From Rhizobium sp. Q54 (GTDB lineage: Bacteria > Pseudomonadota > Alphaproteobacteria > Rhizobiales > Beijerinckiaceae): a stretch of 19,594 bases of DNA. Location of the stretch: the NCBI GenBank assembly GCA_945903655.1, contig CAMDOY010000026.1, forward strand, positions 1 to 19,594, in the 5' to 3' direction. A program made the position numbers and the translations under genes. The notes under the pieces are model-generated. The model saw only the letters and a list, made by a program, of their open reading frames with translations, searched no databases and had not been told where the DNA came from. Below are positions 7,406 to 14,744 of this stretch, piece after piece (the first letter of the stretch is position 1; every line of letters begins with the position of its first letter).

Positions 7406-8425
7406 ATGCGCAAGGCTTTGGTGCTACTGGGCCTGTTCGTCTGCGTCTCGTCTGCGCGGGCGGCGGATGATGAGATCGCCGCTTTCTACAAGGGCAAGCA
7501 GATCAATCTCATCGTCGGGAGCGGCGTGGGCTCGGGCTATGACATCAACGCAAGAATGGTCGCGCGCCATTGGGGGGGCCATATTCCCGGCAATCCCACC
7601 ATCGTGGTGCAAAACCAGCCTGGAGCCGGGAGCCTCATCACCACCAATGCCCTCGCCAACACCGCTGCGAAGGATGGAACCGTGGTGGCGGCGGTCATCA
7701 ATGGCGTGCCCACCGCTCCGCTCCTGCAGCCCGACGCGGCCCGTTTCGATCCCATGAAACTCAACTGGATCGGCAGCACCAATCGGGACACGCAGGTGAT
7801 CTACGCCTGGCACACCTCCCCGGTGCGAGAACTGCGGGATTTGTTGTCGAAGGAGCTGATCATCGGCGCGACTTCGTCCGGCACCACGCAGGTGGATTTC
7901 CCGGTCGTCACCAACGCCATTCTTGGCACGAAGTTCAAGGTCGTCAGCGGTTACGAAGGCACGGCCCAGATCCACAAGGCCATGGAGGCTGGCGAGGTTC
8001 AGGGCCTTGGCGCCCTGGCGTGGTCGAGCCTCAAGACCCTGAATGCGGACTGGATCGCCAACGGTAAGATCCGGATCCTCGCGCAATGGAGTTCGCCCAC
8101 CCATCCTGACCTGACGGCCTACCCGCTGGTGGAGAGCCTGGCCAAGACTGATGAGGACCGGCTGGCGCTGAAGCTCCTGACCTCGCGGCTGGAGGCCGGT
8201 CGCCCCTTCGTCGCGCCGCCCGGCGTTCCGCCTGTGCGTGTGGCCGCCCTGCGCAAGGCCTTTGACGAGACCATGCGAGATCCGGCTTTGCTTGCGGAGG
8301 CCAAGCGCCTGCTCCTTGATATCGAACCCATGACTGGCGAAGAGGTCGCCGGGCTGGTGAAGAGCGTGCTGGCGACGCCGCCCGCCGTTGTCTCGAGAGT
8401 GCGGAAAGTGCTCGATGGCAAATGA
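7406..8425 (+). CDS. Bug/TctC-type periplasmic binding protein, copy 1
   Basis: This 339-residue secreted protein has a signal peptide of about 19 residues (MRKALVLLGLFVCVSSARA, cleavage before ADDE). The mature part shows the divergent Bug/TctC pattern: FYKGKQINLIVGSGVGSGYD, then RHIPG-like GGHIPGNPTIVVQNQPGAG, AAKDGT, and near the C-terminus RPFVAPPGVPPVR. Bug proteins bind carboxylates or other small organic solutes in the periplasm and normally serve TctAB permeases, but none is encoded here. GGAGG lies 8 bp upstream of the ATG. The 3' end overlaps the MBL-fold gene by 11 bp, so a secreted binding protein is translationally coupled to cytoplasmic enzymes. It could be a solute sensor or serve a distant permease. 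Confidence 0.88.
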   Translation: MRKALVLLGLFVCVSSARAADDEIAAFYKGKQINLIVGSGVGSGYDINARMVARHWGGHIPGNPTIVVQNQPGAGSLITTNALANTAAKDGTVVAAVINGVPTAPLLQPDAARFDPMKLNWIGSTNRDTQVIYAWHTSPVRELRDLLSKELIIGATSSGTTQVDFPVVTNAILGTKFKVVSGYEGTAQIHKAMEAGEVQGLGALAWSSLKTLNADWIANGKIRILAQWSSPTHPDLTAYPLVESLAKTDEDRLALKLLTSRLEAGRPFVAPPGVPPVRVAALRKAFDETMRDPALLAEAKRLLLDIEPMTGEEVAGLVKSVLATPPAVVSRVRKVLDGK

Positions 8426-9248
8426 TCTCTCAGCCCTCGATGAGGATGGCGACGTGCCCATGAGCATGGGCGCGCCCAAGGCGCTCCCGGTTTTTCCCCG
8501 TGAATTTGCGCCTGGCGCCTTCTGGTTTTCCGGTTGCCTGCGCATCACGGTGAACGGCAAAGACCTTCATAACCATAACTCCTGCTTCCTGCTGATGGGC
8601 GACAAGCGGTCTGTCTTGATTGATACAGCGCCGCCCTTCGCCTGGGACTATGTCTGGCCGCAGCTTCTTGAGGCTCTCGGGGGCAGGCAGCTGGACTATA
8701 TCTTCCCCACCCATCCCGAAGCCCCGCATATGGGCAATCTTGGGCGTCTGTTGCTGGCTTTTCCCGACGCGAAGGTGATTGGCGACACGCGCAACTACGA
8801 GCTCTATGTCCCCGAGGCCGCGCACCGCCTGCAGCCTATGGGGCCGGGAGAGAAAATCGATCTGGGGGGAAGCACCTTTGTGGTGGTTCCCGCCGTCGTT
8901 CATGATCTCGTCAACACGCTCTGGGCCTATGAGGAGGAGCGCAAGATTCTCTTCGTCAGCGATGGCTATCCCTATACCCATGACCACAGGGAGGGGGAAT
9001 GCGCCATGACCTCGAATGAGTTGGCGCAATTGCCGCGCGTCGAGGACACCCGCGTGGTCATCGAAGGGGCGCTCGGCTGGACGCGCTATGTGGATGCGCA
9101 GATCACCATCGACAGGTTGCGCGCCCTGCTCGCTGAATATCCCGCCGACATCATCGCACCCACCCATGGCGGTGTGATCATGAATGCACGGGAACTGACC
9201 GAAGTCTTCGAAACGGGTTTGCGCCAGGCCAATGAGGCGCGCTCATGA
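8415..9248 (+). CDS. Metallo-beta-lactamase-fold metallohydrolase, flavodiiron/ODP-like metal site
   Basis: The 277-residue MBL-fold protein carries a set of likely metal ligands. The first motif is HPEAPH (His100, Glu102, His105), then His163 (VVPAVVHD), Asp183 (FVSDGYPY) and His251 (APTHGG). A Glu in the second position is the hallmark of the oxygen-binding diiron proteins (HxExDH) rather than zinc hydrolases (HxHxDH), but here the usual Asp is Pro104. There is no flavodoxin domain. ATG 8415 is preferred over the upstream TTG 8388 because GGAA lies about 8 bp before it; it overlaps the Bug gene by 11 bp. The next gene begins in an ATGA overlap and encodes a paralogue. The reaction is unknown: hydrolase or diiron redox enzyme are both possible. 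Confidence 0.87.
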   Translation: MANDLSALDEDGDVPMSMGAPKALPVFPREFAPGAFWFSGCLRITVNGKDLHNHNSCFLLMGDKRSVLIDTAPPFAWDYVWPQLLEALGGRQLDYIFPTHPEAPHMGNLGRLLLAFPDAKVIGDTRNYELYVPEAAHRLQPMGPGEKIDLGGSTFVVVPAVVHDLVNTLWAYEEERKILFVSDGYPYTHDHREGECAMTSNELAQLPRVEDTRVVIEGALGWTRYVDAQITIDRLRALLAEYPADIIAPTHGGVIMNARELTEVFETGLRQANEARS

Positions 9249-10045
9249 GCCTTGTAAGTGAGCTGGCGCCAGGCGTTCTGGCCTTATCCGACATTGAGCC
9301 TGTCGCTGGCCGCAGTTGGCGTCCCGTAGGCGCCACGGGGTTCGAGCCCTTCAACAAATATTTGTGTCTCGCGGATGAAAAGGCGCTTCTGATCGACACC
9401 GGGCCGCACGCCCATCGCGCCCCGTTGCTGGCGAGCCTTGAGCCGCTCGTGGGCTCGCGCCATCTCACGGTCATGATCTCTCGCAGCGAGCCGGACAGCA
9501 TCACCAATGTGGGGGCGGTGGTGGATCGCTATCCCGATTTGCGCGTTCTCGGGATCATGAAGAACCTGCCTCTGCTCGGCCTCGTCGAGATGGAGCGCGC
9601 GCCCCGCGAGGGGCTTGTGGCGGAGCGCGTCATCGTCAACCGACCCCTCGCAGATTATGGCTTTCCGCATATCACGCCATTGGAGCCCGTGATCAAGACG
9701 CTTTCGACCATCTGGATCAGGCATGCGCAGGCCAATATCCTCTTCACCTCCGATTCCTTCAGCGCAGATCTGCTCGCGCGCAGGGACGACCCGGTCATTC
9801 GCAGGCAGCCGGAGGGGCGGCCCGATCCACGCACCATTCGCAGCCACGCGCTTGCGAAATTCGATTGGCTGGCGCACGCTTGGACGCAGCGCCATAGCGA
9901 CGCCTGGGATCGTTTTTTCGCGGCGGGCTCCCCTGGGGTGCTGGCGCCGGGCCTTGGTCGGATTCAAATGGGCGAGGCGCTTGTCGCAGCAGTGGTGAGC
10001 GAATATCGCGAAGCGCTTTTTGGCGCCGAGAGCAAGGGAAACTGA
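9245..10045 (+). CDS. Degenerate MBL-fold paralogue (probable pseudoenzyme partner)
   Basis: This 266-residue protein is homologous along its length to the preceding MBL protein. Shared landmarks are ALLIDTGP versus VLIDTAPP, the NILFTSDSF strand versus KILFVSDGY, and VLAPGLG versus IIAPTHG. The metal site is largely lost: the HPEAPH motif reads RSEPDS (His100 to Arg80, His105 to Ser85, with Glu82 and Asp84 kept), the third ligand position is Ile150/Lys151, and the last His is Leu237. Asp170 remains. Full length, the intact frame and ATGA coupling to the partner argue that it is maintained rather than decaying. A structural or regulatory subunit of a heterodimer is the simplest idea, but is inferred. 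The MBL fold assignment depends on the alignment with its neighbour. Confidence 0.8.
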   Translation: MSLVSELAPGVLALSDIEPVAGRSWRPVGATGFEPFNKYLCLADEKALLIDTGPHAHRAPLLASLEPLVGSRHLTVMISRSEPDSITNVGAVVDRYPDLRVLGIMKNLPLLGLVEMERAPREGLVAERVIVNRPLADYGFPHITPLEPVIKTLSTIWIRHAQANILFTSDSFSADLLARRDDPVIRRQPEGRPDPRTIRSHALAKFDWLAHAWTQRHSDAWDRFFAAGSPGVLAPGLGRIQMGEALVAAVVSEYREALFGAESKGN

Positions 10046-10046
10046 A

Positions 10047-11399
10047 ATGCCTGATCCAGGCGCTGATCGCCACCAGTCCCGCCAAATGAAGCTGGGGCTG
10101 ATGTTGCAGCAGTCCGGCCATCACATCGCCGCATGGCTGCATCCGGAGTCCTGGCTGGACACGGAGCTGGATTTCACGAAATTTGTCCGCCTCGCCAAAA
10201 TGGCGGAGGATGGGCTCTTCGATTTCGTGTTTGAGGCCGACTCGCTGTCTGGCGAGCGCTTCACCCCGCAAACGCTGCCGCGCAGCTCCATCGGCGTGCG
10301 CATCGAGCCCATGACGCTTTTGACGGCGCTGGCGGCCGCCACCCAGGAGATCGGTCTCGTCTGCACGGCCACGACAACCTATGACCAGCCCTATCTTGTC
10401 GCCCGGCGCTTCGCGTCCCTGGATCATCTGAGCGGGGGCCGCGCCGGTTGGAATGTGGTGACCTCCGCCCATGCGGCCGAGGCGCGCAATTTTGGCGGGA
10501 CAGTGCATCCCGCCAAGGAGATGCGCTATCGCAGGGCCCGCGAATTCGTTGATGTGGTCTGCGGCCTCTGGGATAGCTTCGACGAAGGCGCCCTGACCTT
10601 TGATCGCGAACAGGCCCAGTTCTACGATCCCGCCAAATTGCATGTGCTGAATCACGAGGGGGAGTTCTTCAGGGTTCGCGGACCTCTGATGATCCCCAGA
10701 TCGCCCCAGGGGCGGCCCATCGTGGTGCAGGCGGGGGCGTCCGATGATGGTCGTCAACTCGCGGGTGAAACCGCCGAGGTTGTCTTCACGGCGCAGCAGA
10801 CCTTCGAGGATGCGGCGTTTTTCTATGGGGACGTCAAGCGTCGCGCCGCAGAGGCGGGGCGCGATCCCGACACGGTTCTGATCATGCCGGGCTTTGGCAT
10901 TCTCGTGCGCGAAACACAGGCGGAGGCGGAGGAGGTCTTTCAGCAATTGCAGGATCTGATCAACCCGGATGTCGGCGTGTCCTTGCTCTCGCGTTATCTT
11001 GGGACAGACATGAGCGCCTATGACATCGACGGTCCCTTGCCGGATCTGCCTTCGGGCGGGGATTCGTTTTCTCGCACTGCTTTGCTTTTGGACGCCGCGC
11101 GCAGGGATGGACTCACGATCCGCCAGCTCTATCAGAAGATCGCGGGCGGGCGCGGACACTTCCAGCTGATCGGCTCAGTGCAGCGGGTGGCCGATGAGAT
11201 GGAACGCTGGTTCACGCAGGGGGCGGCGGATGGCTTCAATGTCATCCCGCCGATCTTCCCCACTGGCGTGGAGCAGATCGTGCGGCATCTGATCCCCGAG
11301 TTGCAGCGCCGGGGACTTTTCCGCACGACCTATGAAGGAAGGACCCTGCGCCAGAAGCTCGGGCTGCCGATCCCGCCATCGCGACACAGCGCGACGTAG
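10047..11399 (+). CDS. LLM-class flavin-dependent monooxygenase (NtaA/SnaA/DszA type)
   Basis: The 450-residue protein has the family's features in order: KLGLMLQQSGHHIAAW at the N-terminus, FVFEADSL, IEPMTLLTALAAAT, QEIGLVCTATTTYDQPYLVARRF and SLDHLSGGRAGWNVVTS. After these come the long insertion, VQAGASDDGR and a C-terminal GFNVIPPIFPTGVEQIV. Characterised members are FMNH2-dependent two-component monooxygenases acting on nitrilotriacetate, EDTA, dibenzothiophene sulfone or dimethyl sulfide; they need a flavin reductase, which is not encoded here. ATG 10047 is chosen because AAGGGAA precedes it and it lies 1 bp after the stop of the MBL paralogue, making it the last gene of a four-gene operon. 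It is cytoplasmic; the substrate is unknown, probably a compound with a C-N or C-S bond. Confidence 0.93.
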   Translation: MPDPGADRHQSRQMKLGLMLQQSGHHIAAWLHPESWLDTELDFTKFVRLAKMAEDGLFDFVFEADSLSGERFTPQTLPRSSIGVRIEPMTLLTALAAATQEIGLVCTATTTYDQPYLVARRFASLDHLSGGRAGWNVVTSAHAAEARNFGGTVHPAKEMRYRRAREFVDVVCGLWDSFDEGALTFDREQAQFYDPAKLHVLNHEGEFFRVRGPLMIPRSPQGRPIVVQAGASDDGRQLAGETAEVVFTAQQTFEDAAFFYGDVKRRAAEAGRDPDTVLIMPGFGILVRETQAEAEEVFQQLQDLINPDVGVSLLSRYLGTDMSAYDIDGPLPDLPSGGDSFSRTALLLDAARRDGLTIRQLYQKIAGGRGHFQLIGSVQRVADEMERWFTQGAADGFNVIPPIFPTGVEQIVRHLIPELQRRGLFRTTYEGRTLRQKLGLPIPPSRHSAT

Positions 11400-11416
11400 C
11401 GGCCCGCCCGACGTCG
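11392..11416. terminator. Weak hairpin at the convergent gene junction
   Basis: CGACGT (11392-11397) and ACGTCG (11411-11416) form a 6-bp inverted repeat around the 18-bp space between the two converging stop codons. The left arm includes the first base of the plus-strand stop codon. No T-run follows on either strand, so a bidirectional intrinsic terminator is only a possibility. Confidence 0.25.
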
Positions 11417-11417
11417 T

Positions 11418-12392
11418 TCATCCATGTCCCGCCAGCAAGCGCACGGTGCGGATGACGGCTTCGGGATCAGCGATTCCCTGACCCGCGATGTCAAAGGCGC
11501 TGCCATGGCCGACGCTGGAGAAGAGCACGCCTGAGCCAATGGATAGCGCCGAGGCATGGCGGCCCGCCATCAGCTTGACGGGGATATGCCCCTGATCATG
11601 GAACATGGCGATATAGGCGTCGCAATTGCGCTCGCCCAGCATCACGTCAGCGCCCACGGGGCCGACGACATCAATGCCCTGCGCGCGCAGTCGCGCCGCT
11701 GTGGGCACATTGATGCGCTCATCATCATCGCCAAAGAGGCCGCCTTCGCCTGCATGGGGGTTGATGCCGAAGAGGCCGATGCGCGGGGACGCCACGCCTA
11801 ATGTCGTGAGCGCCGCCACGCAGGCATGGACGGCGGCCTCCACAAGCTCGGGCGTGATGCGGGCGAGCCCATCGGCCAGACGTTCATGCAGGGTGACATG
11901 CAGAATGCGCAGCCCCCCGCCCACCAGCATCATGAACACCTGATCTTCCGGCATGTTCGTGAGCCGCGCCACAAGACCGGGATAGCCGCTGAAGGGAATG
12001 CCCGCGCGGTTCACCGCCGTCTCGTTATGGGGACAGCCCACCACGGCGTGCGCCTTGCCAGCGCGCGCGAAGTCCAGCGCCGCCGCCGCATAGGCCACCA
12101 TGGCGGCGCCCGCCGCAGGGTCGATCTGGCCGGGCTTGAACTGATCAGGACGCAGAGCCTCGACTGGCAGAAATTCGAGACAGTCCGGGCCGGCCGCCGC
12201 ATCCCCCGCCTCGCGCAGGGCGATGGTGGGGAAGAGCCGCTGTCTATAGTGGTCAATGATGAAGCGGTCGCCCACCAGAATCACGCGGGGTCCGCCTTGC
12301 AGGAAGGCGACCGCCGCCTTAACGGCGATCTCCGGCCCGATGCCATGGGGGTCGCCAATGGTGACGGTTATGGGCAGGCTTGCTTGCGTCAT
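11418..12392 (-). CDS. pdxA: PdxA-family NAD-dependent dehydrogenase (4-hydroxythreonine-4-phosphate dehydrogenase-like)
   Basis: This 324-residue PdxA-family protein starts VTIGDPHGIGPEIAVKA. It keeps the three metal-binding histidines of the family: His169 (VTLHERL), His213 (GINPHAGEGG) and His265 (MFHDQGHIPVK). The nucleotide-binding C-terminus SVGHGSAFDIAGQG matches the family's DHGTAxDIAG. The phosphate-side motif of true PdxA enzymes, GPVHK, reads CPHNE here, so the substrate may not be phosphohydroxythreonine. TphB, the cis-diol dehydrogenase of terephthalate catabolism, belongs to this family. With a Rieske oxygenase and ring-cleavage-like cupins in the same window, an oxidative decarboxylating diol dehydrogenase is the better guess. 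The ATG follows GAGG at about 9 bp, 59 bp after the cupin gene. Vitamin B6 synthesis remains possible. Confidence 0.9.
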   Translation of the reverse strand: MTQASLPITVTIGDPHGIGPEIAVKAAVAFLQGGPRVILVGDRFIIDHYRQRLFPTIALREAGDAAAGPDCLEFLPVEALRPDQFKPGQIDPAAGAAMVAYAAAALDFARAGKAHAVVGCPHNETAVNRAGIPFSGYPGLVARLTNMPEDQVFMMLVGGGLRILHVTLHERLADGLARITPELVEAAVHACVAALTTLGVASPRIGLFGINPHAGEGGLFGDDDERINVPTAARLRAQGIDVVGPVGADVMLGERNCDAYIAMFHDQGHIPVKLMAGRHASALSIGSGVLFSSVGHGSAFDIAGQGIADPEAVIRTVRLLAGHG

Positions 12393-12451
12393 GGGGTTTT
12401 CGCCTCAATCAAAGCTTTTCGCGCCATCCAGTGACATATCTGCGAGCGCAT

Positions 12452-13654
12452 TCAATCCGCCGGGGGATCGTATAGCTTCTGCTCCATGCGCACCGGCACG
12501 CCTTCGCGCTTCATATAGTCTTCGAACTCCTGCCGCAGGAAGGGATCCTCGGCATGGTAGGGGATGGCCACGCCGCCCTTCTTGATGTCGATGGCCCATT
12601 TGTCGGTCATGGCCTCGCCGGGCAGGCCCGGTTTGCGGGCGGGGTGATTGTTGGGGCCAAACCAGGCGGTGACGCGCAGCGGATCCTTCGAGACGCCGAA
12701 ATGCTGGTGGTTCCAATCGCCGGTCATGGGCGCTGCCGAGACCATGCCGCCAGCCTCATAGTCCTGACGCAGCACCTTGTCCGCATGGCCGTCCTTCCAG
12801 GGCGTCGAGCCATAGATGGCGGGCCAGGTATAGGTATAGCCCTTGCCCTTCACGCAGATCAGCACCGCGCAACTCTCATGCGCATGGGCCTTCGAGTAGC
12901 GACCGGTTTCGTGCTGGCCGATCCAGAGATGAAAACGTTGCCCCGCCATCTCCGGCTCGATGCGCCGATAGCCCGGCGATCTCCGGTTATCCAGCGGCAT
13001 TTCGCAATTGATGATGTCAGGCATGAAATTGGTGCGGCGCATGGCGAGCCCCCGCACGGGGTCAGGCTCCAGATCGTCCCGGCTCTTGAAATAGTCGTCT
13101 TCGCCCGAATAGCGGTCGGTGAAGTTGAACGGACATTCGAAGACGAAGCGCGGGTTGTCGAAGAGGTTCATGATATTGGGCGCCGAGGTGCCGCAGATCA
13201 TGATGGCCGGGGCGTTCGTGGCGTTGACGAAGCGGTGGTAGGCGTTGAGCGGGATAGAGAACAAGGAGCCCTTCTGCCATTCGAAGGTCTGTTTCTTCGT
13301 CTGGCCTTCCTGCCAGACCTCCGTCGACCCGCGCCCTTCGGCGATGAAGCATTGCTTCTCGTAGAGGTGATGCTCGATGTTCAGCGCGCCGCCTGCGGGG
13401 ATTTCCACCACATAGGAGCCCCAGAGCCCCTCGGTGCCGTAGAGCTGGATATAGGAGCCCCTGCCGCCCAGCCGCTTCCATGGCGCCATCGGCAGATCCT
13501 GCGCTCGTCTCAGGCCGATGCCGCGGTAGCAGGGAACGCCCTCCGCCTCCATGAAACGATCATAGGGCATGGCGGGGCGCTTGAACTTGCCAAAACCGGC
13601 GTTCTCGCCTGCCTTGGGTTCGTGCCAATGGGTGGATGTTTCATCATGCGGCAT
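12452..13654 (-). CDS. Two-domain cupin protein, candidate ring-cleavage dioxygenase, copy 1
   Basis: The 400-residue protein holds two cupin barrels. The N-terminal one shows EHHLYEKQCFIAEGRG (His95/His96, Glu99) and SIPLNAYHRF (His140). The C-terminal one shows KAHAHESCAVLICVKGKG (His257, His259, Glu260) and WNHQHFG (His316, His318). Both barrels can therefore hold a metal. It is homologous to the cupins further along the minus strand, including the closing pattern GGVAIPYHAEDP. Bicupins such as gentisate 1,2-dioxygenase cleave aromatic rings with Fe(II), which would suit this cluster, but the family has no function I can name. The start at ATG 13654 is preceded at 7 bp by GGGGAG; the 19 codons upstream in frame lack homology. 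It is followed by the PdxA-family gene. Confidence 0.85.
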   Translation of the reverse strand: MPHDETSTHWHEPKAGENAGFGKFKRPAMPYDRFMEAEGVPCYRGIGLRRAQDLPMAPWKRLGGRGSYIQLYGTEGLWGSYVVEIPAGGALNIEHHLYEKQCFIAEGRGSTEVWQEGQTKKQTFEWQKGSLFSIPLNAYHRFVNATNAPAIMICGTSAPNIMNLFDNPRFVFECPFNFTDRYSGEDDYFKSRDDLEPDPVRGLAMRRTNFMPDIINCEMPLDNRRSPGYRRIEPEMAGQRFHLWIGQHETGRYSKAHAHESCAVLICVKGKGYTYTWPAIYGSTPWKDGHADKVLRQDYEAGGMVSAAPMTGDWNHQHFGVSKDPLRVTAWFGPNNHPARKPGLPGEAMTDKWAIDIKKGGVAIPYHAEDPFLRQEFEDYMKREGVPVRMEQKLYDPPAD

Positions 13655-13682
13655 AGGCTTCGCTCCCCCGTGCGTTTGTTGA

Positions 13683-13711
13683 AATCTAGGTCCGGAGGAG
13701 ACCCTGCGCAA
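13683..13711 (-). promoter_or_regulatory. Candidate promoter for the cupin copy 1 - PdxA-family gene pair
   Basis: Read on the minus strand, TTGCGC (13711-13706) and TAGATT (13688-13683) stand 17 bp apart, each with four of six consensus matches. The predicted start lies about 20 bp upstream of the cupin start codon. It sits between a perfect palindrome and the gene, which supports a regulated unit here, but the hexamers alone are modest. Confidence 0.35.
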
Positions 13712-13756
13712 CCCGGCTGCTGATCTTATGCGGTTGGCGTTGTAGCGACAGAGCAG

Positions 13757-13784
13757 CCCCCACGGATGATGTCATCCGTGAGGG
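13757..13784. promoter_or_regulatory. Palindrome: operator or hairpin terminator between GST and cupin
   Basis: CACGGATGATGTCATCCGTG (13761-13780) is self-complementary except for the central T-G pair. As RNA it gives an 8-bp stem with an ATGT loop, extended after one C-A mismatch by three more G-C pairs (CCCC before, AGGG after). On the minus strand it lies 23-42 nt after the GST stop, a normal terminator position, but no T-run follows. It is also about 50 bp upstream of the candidate -35 of the cupin promoter, a position suited to an activator or repressor site. The sequence does not decide between the two. Confidence 0.55.
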
Positions 13785-13802
13785 TGAATGTTGGCGTCAG
13801 CG

Positions 13803-14408
13803 CTATCCAGCCAGCGCCTTGAGGGACGCCCGCTCTTTCCATTGGGCGAAGGCCTTCGCCAGCTTGGGATGGGTGTCGCGCCACTTCAGGTCAGGCTGGG
13901 ACAGATCGAGATAGAGCAGGGCGCTGGCGCAGCCCACATCAGCCAGGGTGAAGCTGGAGCCCATGCAAAAGCCGCTCGGCCCCATGTCCCGCTCCATGGC
14001 GTCAAGGCCCGCGTCAATCTTGCGCTGATGCTTGGCGATGAACTCCGGCCCCTTGCGTTGCTCGGGCGGGGCGCGGTGCTCGTGGGAGATCTGCACGGTG
14101 GCGTCGGTGACGCCATTGCCAAGGGCCTCCCAACGGCGTGCCTCGATGCGGGCTTCGAAATCGGCGGGAACAAGCGTGGGATGGCCCGTGCAGCCATCCA
14201 CATACTCAACGATGACGGAGGAATCATAGAGGCCCCGGCCATCATCGCGGATCAAGGTCGGGATCTTGGCGAGCGGATTGGCGCCGGTCACCTCATCGCT
14301 GTTGGGCATGGCCGCGTCATATTCGAAGGCGAGACCCTTCTCGACCATGGCGATGCGAACCTTCTGCACATAGGGACTGCGGCTTGAGCCAAGCAACTTC
14401 ATAGTCAT
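13803..14408 (-). CDS. Glutathione S-transferase, YibF/SspA-like
   Basis: This 201-residue GST of a different class from the plus-strand one begins MKLLGSSRSPYVQKVRIAM, with Ser8/Ser9 and Ser11-Pro12-Tyr13 at the active-site position typical of YibF-like proteins. NPLAKIPTL contains the cis-proline (Pro50), and DSSVIVEYVD contains the Asp62-Ser63 glutathione-binding pair. The helical domain contains FTLADVGCASALLYLD, the N-capping box region. The frame is open 52 codons further upstream, but that extension lies over the neighbouring small gene and has no homology. ATG 14408 is preceded at about 7 bp by AGGA and by a purine-rich run. It may add or remove glutathione during degradation of the cluster's substrate, or protect against reactive intermediates. 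Confidence 0.9.
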   Translation of the reverse strand: MTMKLLGSSRSPYVQKVRIAMVEKGLAFEYDAAMPNSDEVTGANPLAKIPTLIRDDGRGLYDSSVIVEYVDGCTGHPTLVPADFEARIEARRWEALGNGVTDATVQISHEHRAPPEQRKGPEFIAKHQRKIDAGLDAMERDMGPSGFCMGSSFTLADVGCASALLYLDLSQPDLKWRDTHPKLAKAFAQWKERASLKALAG

Positions 14409-14445
14409 TCTCTTTCCTTTGGCTGATCGTTTGACGCCCAACGCG

Positions 14446-14664
14446 TCATGCTTTGGCGGCTGGCGCCGGTCTTTGTGGCGGCGAGGCTTGCGTCGCCGCA
14501 TCGGATATTTTTGCGCGATCGAAGCGTATGTCGCCTTCCACCTCGCCGCAAGCGACGAGGCCATCGCAACAATGGGCGACGCCGCAGCCCCCGCACTCAG
14601 GGCAGGGCGTCAAGCCCATGGCCGAGCGCTGCATGCCTGATCCATCACACAGATTGCATCGCAT
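14446..14664 (-). CDS. Small CxxCxGxG zinc-binding protein
   Basis: This 72-residue protein has two DnaJ-type zinc motifs: CNLCDGSG at residues 3-10 and CPECGGCG at 21-28. Further cysteines are at 32, 33 and 39. In DnaJ, two such repeats make one zinc site, so this could fold as a single-site mini zinc ribbon. The tail (about 45-72) is Ala/Pro-rich and probably disordered. GGAGG lies just upstream of ATG 14664. It sits 80 bp after the Bug copy 2 gene and 37 bp before the GST gene, on the same strand. The regular motif spacing and good ribosome binding site argue for a real gene. The function is unknown; a chaperone-like or metal-handling helper is a guess. Confidence 0.75.
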   Translation of the reverse strand: MRCNLCDGSGMQRSAMGLTPCPECGGCGVAHCCDGLVACGEVEGDIRFDRAKISDAATQASPPQRPAPAAKA

Positions 14665-14744
14665 CCTCGCCTCCGGCCGCGAATCAACAGACGTCCATGG
14701 CGAGGAGATTACCCCAAGGGAAACGGCGGCTTCAACGCAGGCAG

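Noticed and set aside
9795..11159. 454-codon minus-strand open frame
   Set aside because: It lies fully antisense to the MBL paralogue and the LLM monooxygenase, and has low-complexity His/Arg/Gln composition and no recognisable domain.
12554..13723. 389-codon plus-strand open frame
   Set aside because: It mirrors the two-domain cupin on the minus strand and has no start signal or family resemblance of its own.
14409..14564. 52-residue N-terminal extension of the minus-strand GST
   Set aside because: It overlaps the small zinc-protein gene in another frame, is Arg/Lys-rich without homology, and ATG 14408 has its own ribosome binding site just before the thioredoxin-fold start.
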